Shown here: positions 1 through 4,985 of the stretch, piece after piece
How the letters are laid out: each line of letters begins with the position of its first letter
How positions within the stretch are numbered: the stretch's first letter is position 1
Assembly (NCBI GenBank): GCA_913773825.1
Contig: CAJYHH010000983.1
Span: 1 to 8,034 of the forward strand
Length of the DNA: 8,034 nt
Origin: Candidatus Sericytochromatia bacterium
GTDB lineage: Bacteria; Cyanobacteriota; Sericytochromatia; UBA7694
Direction of reading: 5' to 3'
Made by a program: the position numbers and the translations under genes
Notes under the pieces: generated by a model
Database searches by the model: none
Told to the model about the DNA's origin: nothing
What the model saw: the letters and a program-made list of their open reading frames with translations, nothing else

Positions 1-1
1 C

Positions 2-1708
2 CAATATCAGTAAATAGCCTTCATGCTCCCGCACAAACATCGGATTGCTCAATTTGAGATCAGGCCCGAGCTCACGCAATAGCTGCCCCCGATCATCTAC
101 TTCTAAAACAGCCCGACGACCACTGTCAGCAATCCAAAAAGTGCCGCGCGGGCTCAATTGAGCATCGCAGGGACTGAGTAAACCTTCCTCATATTCCCAG
201 CTAATCTCATGCTCTCGATTACAGACAAAAACTCGCGCACCCAGCAAATCCACAATTAAAAATGATTCCCGATCCGCTTCTCGCCACCAACTGGCGCGGA
301 CGGGGCTGATTAAACCCTGAGCAGCGCCTATTTCCCAAATTAAACCCTCTGGTCCTAATTCGCAAACCCGGCCCGCAGCATCACAGACCAGCAAACGCTG
401 AGCGGGCAATTGGCAAACATCAACTGGCCGCTCAATCCCGCAGTTTGAAAGATCCAATTGCCCTAATAAAGCCTGAGCTGCAGTAGGGTTTAATAGCAAG
501 AGCTGACTGCGGGCCGGAATCGGTACCAGATACTGACCCGGCAGGCCCAGGCTGTCGCTTTCTAGCATCTGGGTCTGATAAAAGCTTGATTTTGAAGCGT
601 CTTTAAGCGGGTAAGTGCGGATAACGCTAACCGGCCAATCCAGATCGACAAAAGAGGCTTCCAGGGCTGAGCGTTTTAAAACATCAGGTTCGATGCCGCT
701 AAACTGGAGCAAATAAGTATCCAGGTTGGGCTCGTGTTGAGCAAAAGGATTAAGGGATTCAAAACCGGCTGGCCAAACAGGCTCTGAAACCTCTAAAAAT
801 TGTTGGGATTCAGTTAATAAACCCCTCAGCCCGATTTGTATCATCCCGGCCTGGCCTTTTAGCGTCTGAACCGTCACAAGCCAATGAGTGCGTGACGGTG
901 ATAATAATAAAGGGCCTGAAATCTTGTATGCATTAAGCTCAAGGCTTTTTAAAATACCCAGACGCGCTGTATCCAGGGAGTGCAAACTGTGTTCACCCGC
1001 CTGAAGCAACAAATAACGCGGATCTGGGGCCAGAGCCAGACTGCCCAGCGGGCCCAGTTTGAGCTTAAACTGACTGAGATGGCTTTGAACAGGATGCCAA
1101 CGCAGCAAGGTTTGACTGCCGTTGCTAATCCAAAAGGCCTGGGCATCTGGATCTGCTGCCAGATAAATCCGCCGCTCAAGTGAATCTGTGAAGTCCCCGA
1201 TCTGGCTTAAATCCATGCGAGCAAGCATGTCATGTTGATGCGGGCAAATCTGAATCAGTTCTGCAGTCAACTGATCGATTAAGAGAACATAGGCTCCCAT
1301 CAGCCAAAGCTCATAGCGCTGATCAGCAGAACGCAGACAATTTGCTTTGAGCGCCCAAAGATGTTCAGGGTCAGCAATGAAATAACTCCCAAAGGGATCG
1401 GCCCACAGTTGCCCGTGAGCAGCGGGTTGAAACAAGCGGCGGGGCTGGCCTGTCAGACCCTCAAGCGCCAGATGCGGGACCGAAGCAGATGCCGCAGACG
1501 CCGAATCTAAGCGCAGCAGACGTCGCTGCCCGGCTCGCAGTTGATAAAGCCCTTCATCATCAAAGCCATAGCGAACCAGGCTAGAAGCCTGTGTTAAAGC
1601 TGAAACACGAGCCTGAAGCAAGGTCTGAAGCTGGTCCTGACAGGACTCAAGTTGGGCTGCCGAAAATTTTGCCCTGAGCCCGGGGATGGCTGACTCAAGA
1701 TAAAACAA
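2..1708 (-). CDS. NHL-like beta-propeller repeat protein, partial (C-terminus beyond left edge)
   Basis: I translated the minus strand by hand and found one uninterrupted frame of 569 codons that runs off the window. The chosen start is TTG at 1708-1706, preceded by GGAG eight bases upstream; an in-frame TAG lies ten codons upstream, and no ATG or GTG occurs between the two. There is no signal peptide, so a cytoplasmic location is likely. Residues 1-42 look helical. From about residue 422 onward, blades of about 40-45 residues repeat: a turn with Pro, a strand such as LLVCD, FLIVD or FWIADS, then RV or RRAVLEVD, then a Gly-rich turn. This is the style of NHL or SMP-30-like propellers. The middle (100-420) is rich in Trp/Leu and may hold more degenerate blades. 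Such propellers usually act as binding platforms; no catalytic residues are evident. Function is unknown. The reading frame is certain, the fold is likely. Confidence 0.82.
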   Translation of the reverse strand, partial: MFYLESAIPGLRAKFSAAQLESCQDQLQTLLQARVSALTQASSLVRYGFDDEGLYQLRAGQRRLLRLDSASAASASVPHLALEGLTGQPRRLFQPAAHGQLWADPFGSYFIADPEHLWALKANCLRSADQRYELWLMGAYVLLIDQLTAELIQICPHQHDMLARMDLSQIGDFTDSLERRIYLAADPDAQAFWISNGSQTLLRWHPVQSHLSQFKLKLGPLGSLALAPDPRYLLLQAGEHSLHSLDTARLGILKSLELNAYKISGPLLLSPSRTHWLVTVQTLKGQAGMIQIGLRGLLTESQQFLEVSEPVWPAGFESLNPFAQHEPNLDTYLLQFSGIEPDVLKRSALEASFVDLDWPVSVIRTYPLKDASKSSFYQTQMLESDSLGLPGQYLVPIPARSQLLLLNPTAAQALLGQLDLSNCGIERPVDVCQLPAQRLLVCDAAGRVCELGPEGLIWEIGAAQGLISPVRASWWREADRESFLIVDLLGARVFVCNREHEISWEYEEGLLSPCDAQLSPRGTFWIADSGRRAVLEVDDRGQLLRELGPDLKLSNPMFVREHEGYLLIL

Positions 1709-1797
1709 GCTGATTTCTCCTGATTTGCCGTCAGCCTACCATACCTCCCGAGGGCTTGCCAGAGGTCTGTTTAGCGGGTTATTCAAAGCTTTAAACC

Positions 1798-1826
1798 CTA
1801 TAAACAGCCTAGCTTGAGCGGCTCAA
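1798..1826 (-). promoter_or_regulatory. possible sigma70-type promoter of the propeller gene, overlapping a palindrome
   Basis: On the minus strand, TTGAGC (1826-1821) is followed after 17 bases by TTATAG (1803-1798). This gives a leader of roughly 80 bases before the TTG start. The -35-like element is one arm of the 13-bp odd palindrome TTGAGC-N-GCTCAA at 1814-1826, so a dimeric regulator could sit there. The match to consensus is modest, and this is an inference from spacing only. Confidence 0.25.
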
Positions 1827-1861
1827 AATAGTTTAAAACATTTAGGTCCTCAGTCTGCATA

Positions 1862-1891
1862 TTAATCTGCTTAATCTGCAGCTTAATCAGC
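1862..1891. repeat. short tandem repeat cluster TTAATCTGC
   Basis: TTAATCTGC occurs at 1862-1870 and again immediately at 1871-1879. A one-mismatch copy, TTAATCAGC, lies at 1883-1891. The starts are 9 and 12 bp apart. The cluster is about 265-290 bp upstream of the yfdX-like start and about 155-185 bp upstream of the propeller start. It could be a multi-site regulator-binding array or simple replication slippage; nothing in the sequence decides between these. Confidence 0.6.
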
Positions 1892-2153
1892 TAACTGGCA
1901 GGAGCATCTTTGAAATGATCAATCAGGAGATCGTTTTTGAGTGGTGTTTTTGTATTTAAAACCCCTAATCCTTGTCTCTCACGACTAACTGCTGCAAGAG
2001 CTCTGTTGTTGCTTTCAGCATGCAAGCTGAACACTTTTTCGCTAAGGCTTCAGCAGCCTTTCAGTCTGATCTCAGGATCTTCTCAGCTGTTTTTGCCAGA
2101 CTAACTGTGTCCCCCAAAGGAGACAAAGCATTCAGAAGGGAAGATTTAAAACA

Positions 2154-2858
2154 ATGAAAAAACTGATACTTTCTCTGGCTCTGACAACGCTCGCATTCTC
2201 TTCTTACGGCCTGAAAAACAGTGAAATGGCTTTAGCAGCTCCGGCTCAACGTTCTCAGATCGCCGTGACGGCTCCGGTTCAGATTCAGGGCAAAACTACG
2301 CCTGAGCAGGACGCCCGGCTGATTTTGGATCGGGTTAAAATTGCCCGGGCCTGGATTCAACAGCATGATTCACCTGAAGCCATGCGCCAGGTCAGAGACG
2401 CACTTCAGACGATGCGTCAGATGAAGACCAAATTGACCCTACCGTTAGAAGAAATGATTTATTCAGCCCGCAGCGGCAAGTTACTAGATGCAAAGGGCAC
2501 AGTCCTTCAGAATCTCGTGCCGATTGAGCGCGCAATTGACGAAATGGCGGCATATGTCAAACCACATCCGCAGGCTATAGCCCATCTTAACAAAATGAAG
2601 TCTCATCTTACTCAGGCTCGTGAGCACCTAAAAGCCAAAAACGAAACAGCGGCTAAAACGTCGCTTAAACTCGCCGATATTGAGCTGGCCCAATTTGAAG
2701 TTGATTTGCCGGTGACGTTCACTGAAGCCAAGCTGCATCAAGCTTTTGGAGCCTTAGGTAACCAACAGCCTGGCCTGGCGGATCAATTGCTTCAGGAGAT
2801 TCAGAATAATCTGATTGAGCGCTCTGCGATCTCTTTGCTGAGGCCCGCCCAGTCCTAA
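2154..2858 (+). CDS. YfdX-like exported helical protein
   Basis: The protein has 234 residues. The N-terminus is a signal peptide: Lys2-Lys3, a hydrophobic stretch at about 4-18, and ALA at 26-28 with likely cleavage before Ala29, so the product should be exported, probably to the periplasm. The rest is helical and Ala/Leu/Gln rich. The C-terminal part (about 150-220) matches the YfdX family pattern as I remember it: AREHL, then LKLADIEL, then a DLPVTFT turn (LP followed by T) and two closing helices. E. coli YfdX has 211 residues; it lies in the EvgA-controlled yfdXWUVE operon, is linked to acid tolerance, and chaperone-like activity has been reported for a homologue. No oxalate-metabolism genes are next to it here, so the biochemical role is not inferable. 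Start ATG is preceded by an AAGGGAAG stretch 11 bases upstream, a weak and distant site. The gene ends in a strong terminator and stands alone. Confidence 0.72.
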   Translation: MKKLILSLALTTLAFSSYGLKNSEMALAAPAQRSQIAVTAPVQIQGKTTPEQDARLILDRVKIARAWIQQHDSPEAMRQVRDALQTMRQMKTKLTLPLEEMIYSARSGKLLDAKGTVLQNLVPIERAIDEMAAYVKPHPQAIAHLNKMKSHLTQAREHLKAKNETAAKTSLKLADIELAQFEVDLPVTFTEAKLHQAFGALGNQQPGLADQLLQEIQNNLIERSAISLLRPAQS

Positions 2859-2903
2859 TCTATTAGCTCTCCTTAATTAGGTTAGTAGGCTCAAGCGTTT
2901 AAT

Positions 2904-2934
2904 GCCCTCTGCCCACCAGCAGAGGGCTTTTTTT
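2904..2934 (+). terminator. rho-independent terminator of the yfdX-like gene
   Basis: GCCCTCTGC (2904-2912) pairs perfectly with GCAGAGGGC (2919-2927) across the six-base loop CCACCA, and seven T residues follow (2928-2934). It begins 45 bases after the stop codon. This is a textbook intrinsic terminator for the plus strand; the minus strand lacks a T-run after the stem. Confidence 0.93.
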
Positions 2935-2966
2935 AACTCAACAGCGCTGAAAAAGGCCAAAATTTT

Positions 2967-2993
2967 TCATCGCGTCTTTCGCAAACGCGATGA
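2967..2993. terminator. second hairpin between the convergent genes, possible weak terminator
   Basis: TCATCGCGT (2967-2975) pairs perfectly with ACGCGATGA (2985-2993) over a nine-base loop. On the plus strand it is followed by TTTTGTCTTT, an imperfect U-tract. On the minus strand, the exit side for the response regulator, it is followed by AAAAATTTT. It may back up the first terminator or stop antisense transcription from the response regulator gene. The stem is certain, termination activity is not. Confidence 0.45.
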
Positions 2994-3044
2994 TTTTGTC
3001 TTTAAAAGCAAGCCTCTGACAGATAACTGTTTGCGTTCTAATTT

Positions 3045-3068
3045 GTTTAAAGCAGTGTTTAAAGCAGT
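3045..3068. repeat. perfect 12-bp tandem duplication spanning the response-regulator stop codon
   Basis: GTTTAAAGCAGT occurs at 3045-3056 and again directly at 3057-3068. On the minus strand the unit reads CTG CTT TAA ACA in the frame of the response regulator, so each copy holds the last two Leu codons plus a stop. The upstream copy is used. The unit length is a multiple of three, which looks like a slippage duplication that left the protein unchanged. Confidence 0.85.
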
Positions 3069-3430
3069 TTTGCGAGTTTTGTTTTGGTCAGGGGCTTAAT
3101 GACAAAATCCGTTACGGTAGGATGGGCTTGAGCTTGAAACTGGTCATCGAGGCTCACAGAAGAGGAGAGCATGTAAATCCTGATCCCATGGTCAGGCAAC
3201 GTTTGGTTCAATTGCTCCAAAAATTCCCAGCCATTCATGCCGGGCAAGTTAATATCCAGGAAGATCAGCTCAGGATACTGGCCAGAATGCTGTTTGCAGA
3301 GCCAACTGAGCGCCTCATCAGCGCTCAGAAAACATTTTACTTCTTGAGCTAGACCCTGGCTAAGAATAACTTTTTCACAAATCAGATTGTTGACAGAATC
3401 GTCATCAATTACGACAACAGGACACGGCAT
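3059..3430 (-). CDS. single-domain (CheY-like) response regulator, orphan
   Basis: The protein is 123 residues: one receiver domain and no output domain. Visible active-site parts are the acidic cluster D9-D10-D11, the phospho-acceptor D59 in the strand LIFLD, Ser89 in the Thr/Ser position and Lys112-Pro113. The spacing agrees with CheY (D57, T87, K109). The flavour DDDSVNNLICEKV, DINLPGMNGWEFL, IYMLSSS and KPLT is that of the receiver family abundant in Bacteroidota. It should accept phosphate from a histidine kinase and pass the signal by protein contact. No kinase is nearby. I chose ATG at 3430 because GAGGG lies ten bases upstream; an in-frame TTG eight codons earlier would add residues not expected before the first strand. 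It converges on the yfdX-like gene and is probably a single-gene unit. Confidence 0.93.
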   Translation of the reverse strand: MPCPVVVIDDDSVNNLICEKVILSQGLAQEVKCFLSADEALSWLCKQHSGQYPELIFLDINLPGMNGWEFLEQLNQTLPDHGIRIYMLSSSVSLDDQFQAQAHPTVTDFVIKPLTKTKLAKLL

Positions 3431-3440
3431 AAGCAAATTA

Positions 3441-3445
3441 CCCTC
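3441..3445 (-). promoter_or_regulatory. ribosome binding site deciding the response-regulator start
   Basis: On the minus strand GAGGG lies ten bases before ATG 3430. It sits downstream of the alternative TTG start at 3454, so that TTG cannot use it. This favours the 123-residue form. Confidence 0.6.
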
Positions 3446-3533
3446 TGATGACAAATTTTTTTTTGAAATACGCTAAATATAATGATTTTGTTGGCGAACT
3501 CATCTTAATTTTAATCAATCAAAGATGATCATG

Positions 3534-3567
3534 AACCATAACAAATTAATAAGATTAAGTTATGGTT
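3534..3567. promoter_or_regulatory. 9-bp perfect inverted repeat upstream of the response regulator
   Basis: AACCATAAC (3534-3542) is mirrored by GTTATGGTT (3559-3567) around a 16-bp AT-rich spacer. It lies 104-137 bp upstream of the response-regulator ATG. The 25-bp arm spacing, between two and two and a half helical turns, could suit a dimeric regulator. As RNA it would give a weak hairpin with a large loop and no T-run, so a terminator is unlikely. Confidence 0.5.
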
Positions 3568-3713
3568 TGACTCTGCTTTGCGGCAAGAACTTTAAACCAA
3601 AATTTTAAGTAATTGTTTTTAAACATTTATAGGGTTTGCTTATTTTGTGCAAGCAGTCTGAGAGAGGCTGAAGCGTATAACACTTTTGTTATTTCATACA
3701 GTAAATTTTTTTT

Positions 3714-3742
3714 GCGCAGATATGAGTAGATATGCGCAGATA
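3714..3742. repeat. direct repeat GCGCAGATA x2 with AGATA at exact 10-bp period
   Basis: GCGCAGATA occurs at 3714-3722 and 3734-3742, exactly 20 bp apart. The core AGATA also occurs midway, so it appears at 3718, 3728 and 3738 with 10-bp steps. Copies would therefore fall on nearly the same face of the helix. Confidence 0.7.
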
Positions 3743-3848
3743 ATAGCTCAACAGAATGCTAAACCAGACGCTGTTCTACACAACCTAAACCTGCAACTCT
3801 AGCAGTGCCTTTAAGCTCGCTATTTTGGGCTTGAAAACAAATATACGG

Positions 3849-3878
3849 ATTTGTCAAATAACAAGCAATTTGTCAAAT
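3849..3878. promoter_or_regulatory. tandem operator-like palindromes ATTTGTCAAAT
   Basis: The 11-bp odd palindrome ATTTG-T-CAAAT occurs perfectly at 3849-3859 and 3868-3878, 19 bp apart. A further half site, CAAAT at 3839-3843, faces the first copy, so five half sites lie in 40 bp. They are about 175-205 bp upstream of the TPR gene start and 84 bp upstream of its proposed -35 element. Two identical dyads at nearly two helical turns is the usual layout for cooperative dimer binding. The binding protein is unknown. Confidence 0.6.
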
Positions 3879-3919
3879 TTAAAAAAATGCTTCGTGATTT
3901 TAAACTTGATTTTTCTTCT

Positions 3920-3951
3920 CAGGCGCTATTAGCGCTTCATTTAAACGCCTG
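3920..3951. promoter_or_regulatory. nested inverted repeats with mutually exclusive pairing
   Basis: GCGCTA (3923-3928) and TAGCGC (3930-3935) form a 13-bp odd palindrome. The left flank CAGGCG (3920-3925) also pairs with CGCCTG (3946-3951). The two foldings share bases 3923-3925, so in RNA only one could form. The element sits just upstream of the proposed TPR-gene promoter, so it may instead be a DNA binding site. Confidence 0.4.
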
Positions 3952-3961
3952 GCTCAAAAGA

Positions 3962-3990
3962 TTGTGACGGCTGATAAAGGGTGATATTCT
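3962..3990 (+). promoter_or_regulatory. candidate sigma70-type promoter of the TPR gene
   Basis: TTGTGA (3962-3967) and TATTCT (3985-3990) are separated by the ideal 17 bases; each matches four of six consensus bases. Transcription would start near 3997, giving a leader of about 55 bases before the ATG. No better candidate was seen close to the gene. Confidence 0.45.
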
Positions 3991-4040
3991 GTTCAAGCCC
4001 GGATTCAGGCCCAGAACAGTGGCCGAGCCGGAGACTGTAC

Positions 4041-4045
4041 AGGAG
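4041..4045 (+). promoter_or_regulatory. ribosome binding site deciding the TPR-protein start
   Basis: AGGAG is followed by seven bases and ATG at 4053. The in-frame GTG at 3981 has no such site and would fall inside the proposed -10 region, so ATG 4053 is preferred. Confidence 0.8.
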
Positions 4046-4052
4046 CACAGAC

Positions 4053-4979
4053 ATGGCAGAACCGCTGTTCGAAATTCTGGGAGAACAGCAGTCCCAGTTG
4101 ACCGTCATCCGGCATCAGCGGGCCCGGCAGGCTTATCGCGAAGCCATGGCAGGCCTGGCCCGTGCCAAACAGTCAGGCTTTCAGCCTAAATCCAGCCTGT
4201 TAGACGTCTCTGCTCAGCTGAATCTGGCTTTAAGACTCAATCGCCAGGACCCTTTAAACCATTTGGGGATGGCTTACTTTTTAATGCTTTTAGATGATTT
4301 GCCCAAAGCAGAAAGTTATGCTCAGCGTGCTTTAGCATTGGACTCCACGAGTGCAAAAGCCCAGCGCATGCTGCAGGGAATTGCGCAGCTCAAACAGCGT
4401 CAGAGGTTGGCCAAAGGCCAATCCCCCATGGTCCTGACTCAAGCCACTAGCCTTACTTATCGCGAAACCCAAGTTGTGATTTTGCAGGAAGTCAAGCGCG
4501 TCTTAGAAGAGATTCCCGCACCCCCAGCTGCCTTGCCACCGGCCATCATGTCAGACTTAACCCAACATCACCAGCAGCTAGAAGCGCTACATATTCTACT
4601 AAACTCTAAAATCCAAAAACTGGCGATAGACCACGATATCACTGATTTGAAGTTGCTGCTTAAGCCTTTACTGAGGTTCATTCAGCGCTTTAAAACCGCT
4701 CTGGCGGCCTGTCAAGAAATCCAACAACTTAGTTTAGAGCTTGAGGCCACTTTTGGGCGCAGTGCAGATTTATTTATGACCCTGGCAGGGCCTGTCACAG
4801 ACGCTTTTAGCCTTGAACTAGAGGCGATTTTTGATCGCTGTGACAGCCTTGCGGAACGCCTGGATGCTCTCGAAAAGCAGCAAATTGAGATTCGTGAGCT
4901 TGAGACTGAATACGGTAATTTAATTGCTTATATCGGCGTGTTAAAAGAGCAGTGGGAGATCAAGCGTCAGGAGACTTAA
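4053..4979 (+). CDS. TPR and coiled-coil protein of unknown function
   Basis: The protein is 308 residues, with no signal peptide or membrane segment, so it is probably cytoplasmic. Residues about 66-101 form a classical 34-residue TPR unit (HLGMAY, then KAESYAQRALALD), with a weaker repeat before it (about 50-65) and a capping helix after it. Residues 154-163 are a Pro/Ala linker (IPAPPAALPP). From about 165 to the end the chain is helical and rich in Leu, Glu and Gln, with a probable coiled coil at 260-305. Within it, SLELEATFGRSADL (227-240) and SLELEAIFDRCDSL (253-266) are near repeats 26 residues apart. TPR units usually bind protein partners; none is suggested by the neighbours. It is monocistronic by appearance, with a strong AGGAG site and long regulatory upstream DNA. 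It converges with the next gene, with only six bases between the stops. Family not recognised. Confidence 0.85.
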   Translation: MAEPLFEILGEQQSQLTVIRHQRARQAYREAMAGLARAKQSGFQPKSSLLDVSAQLNLALRLNRQDPLNHLGMAYFLMLLDDLPKAESYAQRALALDSTSAKAQRMLQGIAQLKQRQRLAKGQSPMVLTQATSLTYRETQVVILQEVKRVLEEIPAPPAALPPAIMSDLTQHHQQLEALHILLNSKIQKLAIDHDITDLKLLLKPLLRFIQRFKTALAACQEIQQLSLELEATFGRSADLFMTLAGPVTDAFSLELEAIFDRCDSLAERLDALEKQQIEIRELETEYGNLIAYIGVLKEQWEIKRQET

Positions 4980-4985
4980 ACAGCT

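Larger units (their letters stand above)
1709..2153. other. 445-bp divergent intergenic region
   Basis: This spacer separates the minus-strand propeller gene from the plus-strand yfdX-like gene and should hold both promoters. It contains the 13-bp palindrome at 1814-1826 and the short tandem repeats at 1862-1891. The right part (1972-2153) is open in one plus frame that would overlap the yfdX-like start by ATGA, but the frame lacks a ribosome binding site and any recognisable protein features. I see no convincing promoter for the yfdX-like gene and no RNA gene. Confidence 0.6.
3431..4052. other. AT-rich divergent intergenic region, about 620 bp
   Basis: No convincing protein is encoded here. 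The region separates the minus-strand response regulator from the plus-strand TPR gene and is visibly more AT-rich than its neighbours. It holds a 9-bp dyad (3534-3567), two adjacent small hairpins (3654-3670, with one G-T pair, and 3677-3692), three phased AGATA motifs (3718-3742), a 6-bp hairpin with one G-T pair (3813-3832), a pair of 11-bp palindromes (3849-3878), nested GC-rich inverted repeats (3920-3951) and a plausible promoter (3962-3990). The length and density of symmetry suggest layered regulation or an unannotated RNA. I could not find a good promoter for the response regulator; a TATATT-like hexamer at 3481-3476 has no partner. Confidence 0.6.

Noticed and set aside
949..1183. 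Two overlapping short frames, one on each strand
   Set aside because: Both lie inside the long continuous minus-strand propeller reading frame, which is in a different frame and has consistent repeat features.
1719..1746. Minus-strand GGGAGG followed by an ATG mini-frame of three codons ahead of the propeller gene
   Set aside because: The spacing between GGGAGG and ATG is one base, too short for efficient initiation, and the frame ends after three codons.
1972..2157. A 61-codon plus-strand frame starting at TTG and overlapping the yfdX-like start by ATGA
   Set aside because: No ribosome binding site precedes the TTG or the internal ATG at 2020, the peptide has no recognisable features, and the overlap alone is weak evidence for a coupled leader peptide.
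2902..3099. A 65-codon plus-strand frame after the yfdX-like gene
   Set aside because: It starts inside the rho-independent terminator, has no ribosome binding site, and runs antisense into the response regulator.
3122..3352. A 76-codon plus-strand frame
   Set aside because: It is antisense within the clearly conserved receiver domain on the minus strand.
1793..3637. A shared 12-mer TTTATAGGGTTT (minus strand 1804-1793, plus strand 3626-3637) in two spacers
   Set aside because: A few 12-bp matches are expected by chance in a window this long, and the contexts do not match beyond the 12 bases.
3981..4052. GTG start giving a TPR protein 24 residues longer
   Set aside because: The extension would start inside the proposed -10 region and lacks a ribosome binding site, whereas AGGAG directly serves ATG 4053.
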